Source: CALSPH01 sp041690035 | GTDB taxonomy: Bacteria > Bacteroidota > Bacteroidia > NS11-12g > UBA955 | Assembly (NCBI GenBank): GCA_041690035.1 | Contig: JBDNFC010000033.1 | Span: 1 to 22,489 of the forward strand | Length of the DNA: 22,489 nt | Reading direction: 5' to 3' | Part shown: piece after piece, positions 14,978 to 22,489 of the stretch | How the letters are laid out: each line of letters starts with the position of its first letter | Position numbering within the stretch: the first letter of the stretch is position 1 | Notes under the pieces: generated by a model | Databases searched by the model: none | Told to the model about the DNA's origin: nothing | Seen by the model: only the letters and a program-made list of their open reading frames with translations | Made by a program: the position numbers and the translations under genes

Positions 14978-16168
14978 TTATTGATTTAGATAATTTATAG
15001 CCAACCAAGCCATCATGCCAGCACCTAATGGCAGTGCATCTTCGTCAACCTTAAATTTTGGATGATGAACTGGATAGATGCAATCTTTATCCTCGTTTCT
15101 AATACCTAAGCGATAAAATGTAGCAGGAATTTCTTGACTATAATACGAAAAGTCTTCTGCAGCCAAATACATATCTAAATCTTCTATATTATCTTTGCTT
15201 AAATAGTTTTTTGCAGCAATTTTAGCTAATTTTGTTAAATCTTCATTATTTTTAAGAAAAGGGTACCCTTTCACAATTTTTACTTCAGCAGTGCCGCCAA
15301 AAGCTTCAGCAGTTTTTTCAGCAATCTGTTTAATAATCACATGTGCTTCGTTTCTCCAATTTTCATCAAAAGTGCGCAAAGTTCCTTCCATTTTTACACC
15401 TTGAGGAATAATATTGGTTGCTCCACCATCACTATTTATCTTACCTATAGTAAGAACGCTTGGCATTGTTGGTTGCGCTTTTCTGCTCACCAATTGTTGC
15501 AATGAAATTACTATTTGAGCAGCTATCGCTATTGGGTCTATGGCATATTGCGGCATTGCACCGTGCCCGCCCTTGCCATTTACTTGAATGTAAATTTCGT
15601 CTGTACTTGCCATATAAAGTCCCTCTTTAAAGCCAAAAGATCCTGTTTTTATCCATGGCATTACATGCTGTCCAATAATTGCATCTGGTTTAGGATTAGC
15701 CAAAACACCCTCTTTAATTAACAAACTTGCTCCACCGGGTAATTTTTCTTCCCCTGGTTGAAATATTAATTTAATTGTACCACTCCATTCTGCTGATAAC
15801 TTTTTTAAAATTGTAGCAGCACCAATCAAACACGCACTATGCACATCATGTCCGCAAGCATGCATTACGCCCTTGTTTCTGGATGCAAATTCAATTTCTG
15901 TTTCTTCTACAATTGGCAAAGCATCCATATCTGCTCTCAATGCCAATACTTTCCCTTTATTTTTTCCTTCAATTAAAGCCACCAAGCCTGTATTGCCAAT
16001 CGCAGTAGCACTTACCCCTATTTCTGCTAATTTCTCTTTTATAAATTGCTGGGTTTGCCTTTCCTCAAAACTTAATTCGGGGTGTTGATGAATGTGCCTT
16101 CTTATACTTATAATCTCTGCCCCAAGCTCGTTTGATAATAATTTTATTTTATCAATTATTTCTTTCAT
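14978..16168 (-). CDS. M20 family amidohydrolase (M20D, N-acyl-amino-acid deacylase type)
   Basis: A 396-residue metallo-amidohydrolase of the hippurate hydrolase / N-acetyl-amino-acid deacylase group. Metal ligands expected for M20D enzymes are present: HACGHD (Cys105, His107), the pair Glu140-Glu141 in FQPGEEKLPGGA, His168 in GQHVMPW and His368 in PVHHPKF. Asp80 in LRADMDALP is the conserved upstream acid. The lid domain carries GKGGHGAMPQYAIDP (198-212). No signal peptide is visible, so it is probably cytoplasmic. It leads a minus-strand operon with murQ and an LTA synthase-like gene. The partner murQ makes a wall-recycling substrate such as an N-acyl amino acid or peptide possible, but ordinary amino-acid or auxin-conjugate hydrolysis is equally open from sequence. 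Confidence 0.92.
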   Translation of the reverse strand: MKEIIDKIKLLSNELGAEIISIRRHIHQHPELSFEERQTQQFIKEKLAEIGVSATAIGNTGLVALIEGKNKGKVLALRADMDALPIVEETEIEFASRNKGVMHACGHDVHSACLIGAATILKKLSAEWSGTIKLIFQPGEEKLPGGASLLIKEGVLANPKPDAIIGQHVMPWIKTGSFGFKEGLYMASTDEIYIQVNGKGGHGAMPQYAIDPIAIAAQIVISLQQLVSRKAQPTMPSVLTIGKINSDGGATNIIPQGVKMEGTLRTFDENWRNEAHVIIKQIAEKTAEAFGGTAEVKIVKGYPFLKNNEDLTKLAKIAAKNYLSKDNIEDLDMYLAAEDFSYYSQEIPATFYRLGIRNEDKDCIYPVHHPKFKVDEDALPLGAGMMAWLAINYLNQ

Positions 16169-16175
16169 TTTTATG

Positions 16176-16206
16176 CAAATTAAGGTTTTAAATTTATATT
16201 TACCAA
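16176..16206 (-). promoter_or_regulatory. Promoter of the M20-murQ-LTA synthase-like operon
   Basis: On the minus strand TTG (16206-16204), 20 bases, then TTAATTTG (16183-16176), one mismatch from TAnnTTTG. The box ends 7 bases before the ATG at 16168, again predicting a very short leader. Confidence 0.5.
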
Positions 16207-16250
16207 TTATTAATATTCATATCTAATATAGTGTATTTATCAATTTTTTA

Positions 16251-16258
16251 TATATTTG
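16251..16258 (+). promoter_or_regulatory. -7 box of the small exported-protein gene
   Basis: TATATTTG matches TAnnTTTG and ends 10 bases before the ATG at 16269. No TTG is found at the usual -33 distance. The site shares a 100-base divergent intergenic region with the M20 operon promoter. Confidence 0.4.
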
Positions 16259-16268
16259 CCGTCAATTA

Positions 16269-16679
16269 ATGAAAAAAAAGTACCGCTTTAGCAAAATCGC
16301 ACTTATTATAATACTCAGTTTTTTAAAAAATAATATTTGGTCGTTTAATGCCATAGCGCAAAAAGTTTCAATAAATTATCAAGGTCAGATTAATATTGCT
16401 AGCAATTTTTCTAACAGTTTATTCTTGAATTTAGGCGGTCCAAGCATCGTATTTGTATTTAAAAAAATTAATGTTGGCTTAGGAATGCTGCCATCACTTA
16501 GATATTTTGAAAACAAGCCTAGCATATCAATTACACCTGTTTTGGGTGTTGGTCCTTTTTTTGCTTTTGGTAAAAACAAAAAAATTAATCTAGGTTTACC
16601 AGTTTACTACTACAGCAATTTTAATAAGTGGGCACCTGCTTTTAGTATTGGCTATAATTTCAATCAAAAACTAAAGTAA
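16269..16679 (+). CDS. Small exported protein, probably a beta-stranded outer-membrane protein
   Basis: A 136-residue protein of unknown function. Residues 1-30 look like a Sec signal: MKKKYR, a hydrophobic stretch, and a cut after Ala-Ile-Ala at 28-30, leaving a mature N-terminal QKVS. The mature 106 residues alternate polar and apolar positions with many Gly, Asn and aromatic residues (NVGLGMLPSLRYF, ITPVLGVGPFFAFG, NLGLPVYYYSN) and finish AFSIGYNFNQKLK. An aromatic-rich last strand is typical of outer-membrane beta-barrels, but the C-terminal residue is not Phe. The protein is small for a full barrel (six to eight strands at most). It is divergent from the M20 operon and 264 bases ahead of mdh. 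The gap at 16680-16943 contains no gene that I can support, only the mdh promoter. Confidence 0.7.
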   Translation: MKKKYRFSKIALIIILSFLKNNIWSFNAIAQKVSINYQGQINIASNFSNSLFLNLGGPSIVFVFKKINVGLGMLPSLRYFENKPSISITPVLGVGPFFAFGKNKKINLGLPVYYYSNFNKWAPAFSIGYNFNQKLK

Positions 16680-16886
16680 ACCTTCGCTTTAAGACAAATA
16701 ACGAACAGTATTTTCTAGAATTTTTATTTATGATTGTTTGCGATTAACTCGTTTTTTGCACTAACAAAAGCCACAGCACTAAATGTTTTTTTATAAATCA
16801 TATCCTAATTTTGTTACATTTTAAAAATTTATAAAATTTAGATTGACAAAATAGAGGTTTAATTCGTTAAAAATAAGTAATCTGCT

Positions 16887-16916
16887 TTGCAAGGTTTTGT
16901 AAATCATCTATATTTG
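16887..16916 (+). promoter_or_regulatory. Promoter of mdh
   Basis: TTG at 16887-16889, 19 bases, then TATATTTG at 16909-16916: an exact -33/-7 match with ideal spacing. The ATG at 16944 lies 27 bases downstream of the box. The same TTG opens a longer in-frame reading frame, but a coding start there would place the promoter inside the gene, so ATG 16944 is preferred. Confidence 0.72.
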
Positions 16917-16943
16917 CACCAAAGCAAAAAAACAATAAGCAAA

Positions 16944-17879
16944 ATGAAAGTAACCATAATTGGAGCAGGAAACGTAGGGGCAACATGTGCAGATGTAATT
17001 GCACATCAAAGAATTGCATCAGAGGTAGTATTATTAGACATTAAAGAGGGTTTTGCAGAAGGCAAAGCATTAGATATGATGCAAACAGCGACAATGCAAG
17101 GTTTTAATACAAGAATTACTGGCAGCAGCAATGATTATTCAAAAACTGCCAACAGCAGTGTCGTGGTTATTACCAGTGGAGTACCAAGAAAACCTGGTAT
17201 GACAAGAGAAGAGCTTATAGGAATCAATGCAGGGATTGTAAAATCTGTAACACAAAATGTATTAATTCATTCACCAGAAGCAATTATAGTAATAGTAAGT
17301 AATCCCATGGATACCATGACCTATTTGGCATTGAAAGAGAGCAAATTGCCAAAACAACGTATTATTGGTATGGGAGGAATTTTAGACAGTGCCAGATTTA
17401 AATGTTATTTATCTGCAGCATTATCTGCTCCAGCATCAGATATTAGCGGCATGGTAATAGGCGGCCATGGAGATACTACAATGATACCCCTTACAAGACT
17501 AGCAGCCTATAATGGCATACCTATTAGCAATTTTTTAGATGCTGAAAAATCTAATAAAGTAGCAGCAGACACCATGGTTGGAGGCGCTACACTTACAGGC
17601 CTTTTAGGCACATCTGCTTGGTATGCGCCAGGTGCAGCAGTTGCAGCATTGGTAGATAGTATTGTAAATGATCAGAAAAAACTTTTTCCATGTTGTGTAT
17701 ATCTGGATGGAGAATATAATCAAAAAGACATTTGCATTGGTGTGCCTGTGATTATAGGCAAAAATGGTTGGGAAAAAATTATTGAATTAGAACTTAACGA
17801 TAATGAAAAAGTTCTTTTTGAAAAAAGTGCAGCTGCTGTAAGAAGTATGAACGATGCTTTAAATGCAGTAAGTAATTAA
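16944..17879 (+). CDS. mdh: Malate dehydrogenase
   Basis: A 311-residue cytoplasmic NAD-dependent enzyme that interconverts malate and oxaloacetate in the TCA cycle. It belongs to the LDH-like (type 3) malate dehydrogenases. GAGNVG (7-12) binds the dinucleotide and Asp32 ends the second strand, favouring NAD. The mobile loop PRKPGMTREEL carries Arg82 and Arg88; Arg82 at this place marks malate rather than lactate as substrate. VSNPMD (Asn120), the relay Asp148/Arg151 in GGILDSARF and His175 in GGHGDT complete the active site. The chosen ATG gives the standard N-terminus MKVTIIGAGN; an upstream in-frame TTG at 16887 would add 19 unlikely residues. It has its own promoter and a strong terminator, so it looks like a single-gene unit. 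Confidence 0.97.
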   Translation: MKVTIIGAGNVGATCADVIAHQRIASEVVLLDIKEGFAEGKALDMMQTATMQGFNTRITGSSNDYSKTANSSVVVITSGVPRKPGMTREELIGINAGIVKSVTQNVLIHSPEAIIVIVSNPMDTMTYLALKESKLPKQRIIGMGGILDSARFKCYLSAALSAPASDISGMVIGGHGDTTMIPLTRLAAYNGIPISNFLDAEKSNKVAADTMVGGATLTGLLGTSAWYAPGAAVAALVDSIVNDQKKLFPCCVYLDGEYNQKDICIGVPVIIGKNGWEKIIELELNDNEKVLFEKSAAAVRSMNDALNAVSN

Positions 17880-17898
17880 AAAACAAATAAATAAAAGT

Positions 17899-17937
17899 AA
17901 AATAGCGGTAAAATAAATGTTTATCGCTATTTTTTTT
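17899..17937 (+). terminator. Rho-independent terminator after mdh
   Basis: The arm AAAATAGCGGTAAA (17899-17912) pairs with TTTATCGCTATTTT (17920-17933) over 14 base pairs including one G-U, with a 7-base loop. The second arm runs into an eight-base T tract (17930-17937). It begins 20 bases after the mdh stop and ends only 13 bases before the next ATG. Confidence 0.88.
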
Positions 17938-17950
17938 GAAAAAATTGCAA

Positions 17951-19594
17951 ATGCAGAACGATAAAATCGCAGAAATTTTGGACTTATATGCAAACTTAAT
18001 ATCATTGCATGGTGAGAATAATTTTAAGGTAAACACTTATAAAAATGCAGCTTTCAATATCAAGAAAAAAACACCAGAACTTCTCACCAATATTTCAACA
18101 GAGCAGCTTTATAAAATGCCACAGTTTGGTAAAAGTATAGCAGATAAAATTATAGAAATTATAGCTCAGGGCAGTTTTTCTGCTTTAGATGAATTGTTAT
18201 CCATAACGCCAAAAGGAGTAATAGAAATTCTAAAAATTAGGGGATTAGGCCCAAAAAAAGTTCAAATTATTTGGCAAGAAATGGGTATTACTTCAATAGC
18301 AGAATTGCTAGATGCATGTAGAGAAAACAGATTGGCTTTGGCCAAAGGTTTTGGAGAAAAAACACAGCAGCAAGTGCTTGATGCATTGCAATTTTCGTTA
18401 AACAGTGAAGGACTAATTCATTGGGCGAAAGCAGAAAAATATACACAGTTAATCAATAAAAGTCTCTTAACCATAATAACAGAATCCGATTATCATTGGG
18501 TAGGCCAATTTTGCAGAAAAAATGCTATCATAAGCCACCTAGAATTAATCATTGATGAAGACTACAAAAGGTCCATTATAATTTTATTGAATAATTACGA
18601 TTTAATACAAGACGAATCTAATAAAAATATTTACAAATGTAAGATTGATAATAGCCTTCTTTTTTCTATTTATTTTTTCGAGCGCAGTAATATAGCCTGG
18701 CAGCAATATCAGCTTAATACTCCCCTAGAAATTCAAAATATTTTGAAGATAAATCAAATAGATGCCAATAGTGAACAAGAATTATTTACAAAGCAAAATA
18801 AACCTTTTATTATTGCCGAAGTAAGAGAAACAGAAAATAAATATTGGATAGAAAAACCAAGAAATCTTATTGTCCAACAAGACTTGAAAGGGTGCTTGCA
18901 TAACCACACTACTTATAGCGATGGAATGAATACATTATCAGAAATGGCTGCAGCCTGTTTAGCACTAAATTTAAGCTATTTTGGGGTTTGCGACCACAGC
19001 AAAAGTGCAGGATATGCAGGCGGTATGCAATTAGATAAAGTTTTTAAACAATGGGACGAAATCGATGTTCTTAATAAAAAATACAGTAATTTTAAAATCT
19101 ATAAGGGCATTGAATCTGATATATTAGCAGATGGAAGCTTAGATTATGAAAATGATGTTTTAGGCAAATTTGATTTTGTAGTGGCAAGTATTCACAGTAA
19201 TCTAAAAATGGAAGAAGAAAAAGCCATGAAAAGATTAATTAAAGCAATAGAGCACCCTTGCACAAGAATATTAGGCCATCCAACGGGTCGTTTACTTTTA
19301 ATGCGCGATGGCTATCCAATTGATCACAAAAAAATCATAGATGCATGTGCTACAAACAATGTTGCTATTGAACTCAATGCACACCCATATAGGCTAGATA
19401 TAGATTGGCGCTACATTGATTATTGCATGCAAAAAGGCGTGTTGATTAGTATTAATCCAGATGCACACATTATTGGAGGATTAACAGACATGCGGTATGG
19501 AATAAATGTGGCAAGAAAAGGCGGGCTAGAGAAAACTTATTGTTTAAACACAAAATCTATTGAAGATTTTGAAAAATGGCTAAAAGAAAAGTAG
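17951..19594 (+). CDS. polX: PolX-like protein: HhH repeats, degenerate polymerase palm, intact PHP phosphoesterase domain
   Basis: A 547-residue homologue of bacterial family X DNA polymerase, which acts in base-excision and end repair. Residues 1-150 are the DNA-binding N-terminal region with helix-hairpin-helix turns FGKSIADKI, IRGLGPKKV and KGFGEKTQQQV. At 184-201 the palm motif reads VGQFCRKNAIISHLELII, which aligns with GSxRR...GDxD of active PolX. The catalytic DxD has become His196-Leu-Glu198 and the GS motif is GQ, so nucleotide addition is unlikely. The C-terminal PHP domain (from about 313) keeps all eight expected metal residues: His317, His319, His349, Glu388, His415, His443, Asp504 and His506. 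It should be an active 3'-5' exonuclease or related phosphoesterase. ATG 17951 is chosen over TTG 17936, which lies in the terminator T tract. No clear promoter is seen. Confidence 0.88.
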   Translation: MQNDKIAEILDLYANLISLHGENNFKVNTYKNAAFNIKKKTPELLTNISTEQLYKMPQFGKSIADKIIEIIAQGSFSALDELLSITPKGVIEILKIRGLGPKKVQIIWQEMGITSIAELLDACRENRLALAKGFGEKTQQQVLDALQFSLNSEGLIHWAKAEKYTQLINKSLLTIITESDYHWVGQFCRKNAIISHLELIIDEDYKRSIIILLNNYDLIQDESNKNIYKCKIDNSLLFSIYFFERSNIAWQQYQLNTPLEIQNILKINQIDANSEQELFTKQNKPFIIAEVRETENKYWIEKPRNLIVQQDLKGCLHNHTTYSDGMNTLSEMAAACLALNLSYFGVCDHSKSAGYAGGMQLDKVFKQWDEIDVLNKKYSNFKIYKGIESDILADGSLDYENDVLGKFDFVVASIHSNLKMEEEKAMKRLIKAIEHPCTRILGHPTGRLLLMRDGYPIDHKKIIDACATNNVAIELNAHPYRLDIDWRYIDYCMQKGVLISINPDAHIIGGLTDMRYGINVARKGGLEKTYCLNTKSIEDFEKWLKEK

Positions 19595-19607
19595 TTGCAA
19601 TTTGGTA

Positions 19608-22489
19608 TTAATAGCCAAATAAGGCTGTTAAATCTAATTCAACAATATTACCAAGTTTCTTTAAATAAACCATGTCTACTTTATTCTTATCGGCCACAAT
19701 GCAGTAGTTAAAAGGGGTTTGGCTATATTGAGCTGAATGAAACTTTTGAATATCAACAACACTTATTTTGTCTATCATTGCATACATTTCTGGCTTATAA
19801 TTTTCTTTTAGACCCATTTTTTCGAGACTTTTATTGAAGAAAAACACATTTACGCCTTCTTTTCTATCTGTATTCATTTCTGTTATTAGCGCAGATTTTG
19901 CAAGTTTTAAATTTGTGCTATCCAATGGCATATTAATGTGCAGTTCATTCATTGCGTTTATGGCATCTTTCATTTTATCGCTTTGTGTGCCAATGTAGGA
20001 TAAAACAGTATTATACTCTCCTTTTTCATTTGCCATATTAAAATTTGAATAGCTAGAGTATGCTAAAGATTTGGATTCTCTGATAGTTTGAAAAACTACA
20101 CCACTCATTCCACCGCCAAAATAATTTCCGTGCACATTGCTAATAGCCATTTGTTTAACATCAAACTGATTTGCCCTTTTATACCACGATATTTGTGCTT
20201 GTACCATATCGTCATACTGCGCAAAATAGATATTGGTACTGCTGTTTGCTATTTTTGTAAACACCTTTTTTGCAGGCACCGGCATCCAATCTGTTGGAAG
20301 TATATGTGATAGCGTAAGGCTTGCTTTTATTTTAGCAATATCTTCTGGACCATAATACATAATTGTATGCTGAAATTTTAGCAACTTCTTTATCAAATCT
20401 ATAAGCTGTGTTGCAGTTAATTTATCTAATTCGGCATTGCTAAGGTTATAGTTAAAAGGATTTTCTTTGCCAAACATTGCATAGTTTCGCAATGCACTAC
20501 TTATATAATTTTTTTCTGTTTTATTGTTGGCACGCTCTGTTTTCAAATCTGCAATCATGCTTTTAAATGCTTCTTCATTCACATTCGGATTTTGCAATAA
20601 AGTTTCAAACAAATTTACCGAAACATTAAAATTTTCTTGAATACCAGAAAGGTAGATATAACTCTCTGTTTCGCCACTAAATACCGAAAAACTGCTGCCT
20701 AAACTATAAAACTCATTGGCAACAGCATCTGCATTCTTATCTGTTGTGCCCACATATTTTAGATAATTAATGGCCAAAGGCAATAATTTATCATTTAATT
20801 TTCCAAGATCTAACACATAATACAAATTAAATAATTCATTGCGTTTGTTTTTTATATACCAAAGTGGTGCTTTGCCTACACTTTCTTTTATAATTTCGCT
20901 TTTTATATCAGTAAACTGAGGCATAATGGGGCTAGAATATTGTTCCATTACTTGGTTTACAAAAGCTGATGTTTTATCTCTATTTAGCTCAACTGGCGTA
21001 ATTTTTGGTTTATCAATGCTTACAGACTTATCAGGTTTGCCTTGTTTTTTATAAATTACTGCATGATCTTGAGTATAATATTCATTGATAAATTCTACAA
21101 TATCTTTTTTACTAAAACTTGTTTGGATATAGCCTCTATTATAAAAGCTCATCCACTCTATATCATAAATAAATGCATCTGTTAAATCTGCAATAATACC
21201 ACTATTGGATTCGTACCTTTTTATTCTGCTTATTTTATTATCTAGCAAAATACTTTTAAGCAAATTGTCGCTAAATTTTCCATTTCGCAGCGAATCTAAT
21301 TGAGATTTTAGTAATTTTTCAACTTCTTGTAAGCTCTGATTTTCTTTTGGATTACCGAATAAATAATGAATAGAATAATCCTTCATTCCATTGATATATG
21401 AATTGGCGTTGAGCACTTTTTGTGCCTTTACTAATTTCAAATCAAATAAACCTGCAACAGAATTATTTAATAACATGTCTACCATTTCTGCCATAATAGA
21501 TTCTTTAGTATTGGTGCCTGGCAACCTATATCCTACCCAAACAGATGGCTCAGTTTTTCCAGAAATTTCAGCTTTTTGAGGCGTTGATCCAGGATATTCA
21601 ATCGCAAAATCAAATGCGGGTATTTGTTTCATTTTCATAGAACCAAAATGAGTAAGTATCATATTAATTGTAGTATCAAATCCTAAATCTCCTGCCATAA
21701 TAATTGCCATATTATTTGGCACATAATATTTACTATAATAGTTTCTAATTTTAATAAGCGATGGGTTTTTAAGATGCTCAATTGTTCCTATTGTAGTTTG
21801 GGTGCCGTAAGGATGTTTTTTAAATAGCATTGCATCCATTTTTTCGAACACTTTACTATAATCATTGTCTAAACTGATGTTTTTTTCTTCATAAACTGCT
21901 TCTAACTCTGTATGAAATAATCGTAAAATAGGATTTCTAAATCTTTCCGCTTCAATTTCTATCCATTTATGCATCACATTTGTAGGAATAGTGTTTACAT
22001 AAACCGTTTGCTCTACACTTGTATAGGCATTAGTGCCGGTAGCTCCTATACCTTGCATCATTTTATCATATTCATTGGCAATTGCATATTGACTTGCTAT
22101 TTTACTAAAACTATCTATTTCTGCATATATTTGCTTTCTTTTAGCTTCTATAATTGTTTTATTATACACCTCATAGAGAGAATCTATTCTAGCTAACCAA
22201 ATTTTTTCTTTTTCATAATCTAAGCTACCATATTTATCTGTACCTTTAAATAACATGTGCTCTAGATAATGTGCCAATCCAGTTGCATCTGCAGGATCAT
22301 TTTTGCTACCTGCTTTCACAGCGATTCTTGTATCAATAGTGGGCATACTTGTATTTCTTGCAAGAATAACTGTTAAACCATTGTTAAAGGTATATTGTCG
22401 CATTTCAAAAGGAGTAGTATAAATTTTGCATACCCAATTTGCTGTTTTTTCTACACCATAAGTAGCAATTCTTTGCTGGGCATTTGTAA
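19608..22489 (-). CDS. M16 (insulinase/pitrilysin-type) zinc metallopeptidase, 5' end beyond the window
   Basis: A large peptidase with two M16 domains; more than 950 residues are visible. An ATG lies at 22403, but the frame stays open without a stop to the right edge (28 more codons, including AQQRIATYGVEKTANW and IYTTPFE). The M16 core begins right at that ATG, so the true start and any signal peptide lie outside. Numbering from that Met, the inverted zinc motif is HYLEH (His45, Glu48, His49). It is followed by a long charged helical insert (about 58-115) and VYEEKN (Glu172/173), the likely third ligand. The second domain (about 500-931) lacks HxxEH, as usual for the partner half. In Bacteroidota such proteins are mostly periplasmic or envelope peptidases. 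The gene converges on the PolX-like gene with 13 bases between stops. Confidence 0.92.
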   Translation of the reverse strand, partial: TNAQQRIATYGVEKTANWVCKIYTTPFEMRQYTFNNGLTVILARNTSMPTIDTRIAVKAGSKNDPADATGLAHYLEHMLFKGTDKYGSLDYEKEKIWLARIDSLYEVYNKTIIEAKRKQIYAEIDSFSKIASQYAIANEYDKMMQGIGATGTNAYTSVEQTVYVNTIPTNVMHKWIEIEAERFRNPILRLFHTELEAVYEEKNISLDNDYSKVFEKMDAMLFKKHPYGTQTTIGTIEHLKNPSLIKIRNYYSKYYVPNNMAIIMAGDLGFDTTINMILTHFGSMKMKQIPAFDFAIEYPGSTPQKAEISGKTEPSVWVGYRLPGTNTKESIMAEMVDMLLNNSVAGLFDLKLVKAQKVLNANSYINGMKDYSIHYLFGNPKENQSLQEVEKLLKSQLDSLRNGKFSDNLLKSILLDNKISRIKRYESNSGIIADLTDAFIYDIEWMSFYNRGYIQTSFSKKDIVEFINEYYTQDHAVIYKKQGKPDKSVSIDKPKITPVELNRDKTSAFVNQVMEQYSSPIMPQFTDIKSEIIKESVGKAPLWYIKNKRNELFNLYYVLDLGKLNDKLLPLAINYLKYVGTTDKNADAVANEFYSLGSSFSVFSGETESYIYLSGIQENFNVSVNLFETLLQNPNVNEEAFKSMIADLKTERANNKTEKNYISSALRNYAMFGKENPFNYNLSNAELDKLTATQLIDLIKKLLKFQHTIMYYGPEDIAKIKASLTLSHILPTDWMPVPAKKVFTKIANSSTNIYFAQYDDMVQAQISWYKRANQFDVKQMAISNVHGNYFGGGMSGVVFQTIRESKSLAYSSYSNFNMANEKGEYNTVLSYIGTQSDKMKDAINAMNELHINMPLDSTNLKLAKSALITEMNTDRKEGVNVFFFNKSLEKMGLKENYKPEMYAMIDKISVVDIQKFHSAQYSQTPFNYCIVADKNKVDMVYLKKLGNIVELDLTALFGY

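Noticed and set aside
19600..19620. Inverted repeat ATTTGG...CCAAAT between the convergent PolX-like and M16 genes
   Set aside because: A 6-bp stem with no T tract on either strand; too weak to call a bidirectional terminator.
1..22489. A new multi-gene defence, mobile or biosynthetic system
   Set aside because: Every long gene fits a known family, gene neighbours are ordinary, and no transposase, integrase, phage gene, CRISPR repeat or toxin-antitoxin pair was seen on either strand.

Overview
The window looks like a stretch of core chromosome from a member of the phylum Bacteroidota. Four things point there: a TTG / TAnnTTTG promoter grammar (the Bacteroidota -33/-7 consensus) ahead of many genes, the absence of convincing Shine-Dalgarno sites, a secreted protein with a C-terminal type IX secretion (T9SS) sorting domain, and a tmRNA tag ending in AMAA. 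The DNA is strongly AT-rich throughout. An order-level placement cannot be made from this sequence alone.

Layout, left to right. Positions 1-368 hold the tmRNA gene ssrA on the minus strand, missing its last two bases at the window edge. Plus-strand genes follow: a saccharopine-dehydrogenase-like oxidoreductase with an ABC exporter 8 bases downstream (526-3596), a large secreted T9SS cargo protein with a CxxCH motif (3663-6266), and the beta subunit of an acyl-CoA (probably propionyl-CoA) carboxylase (6450-7994). Two minus-strand amino-acid metabolism genes come next, a Rhizobium etli-type L-asparaginase and a cystathionine gamma-synthase/lyase (7997-10244). The rpsP-rimM-trmD translation operon runs on the plus strand (10403-12324); its S16 protein carries a long acidic repeat tail and its leader has a small hairpin. 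A tight minus-strand operon of M20 amidohydrolase, murQ and an LTA-synthase-like membrane phosphotransferase/sulfatase occupies 12336-16168. The right end holds a small exported beta-rich protein (16269-16679), malate dehydrogenase with a clear intrinsic terminator (16944-17937), a PolX-like HhH+PHP protein whose polymerase site is degenerate (17951-19594), and an M16 zinc peptidase that runs off the right edge (19608-22489).

Most genes are housekeeping: ribosome rescue, ribosome and tRNA maturation, the TCA cycle, propionyl-CoA and amino-acid metabolism, and wall recycling. I see no insertion sequence, prophage, CRISPR array, toxin-antitoxin pair or defence island, and no undescribed multi-gene system. 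The points that most deserve a second look are the PolX homologue with an HxE in place of the catalytic DxD, the hairpin in the rpsP leader, the repeat-built S16 tail, and several promoters lying only a few bases ahead of start codons, which predicts leaderless or nearly leaderless mRNAs.
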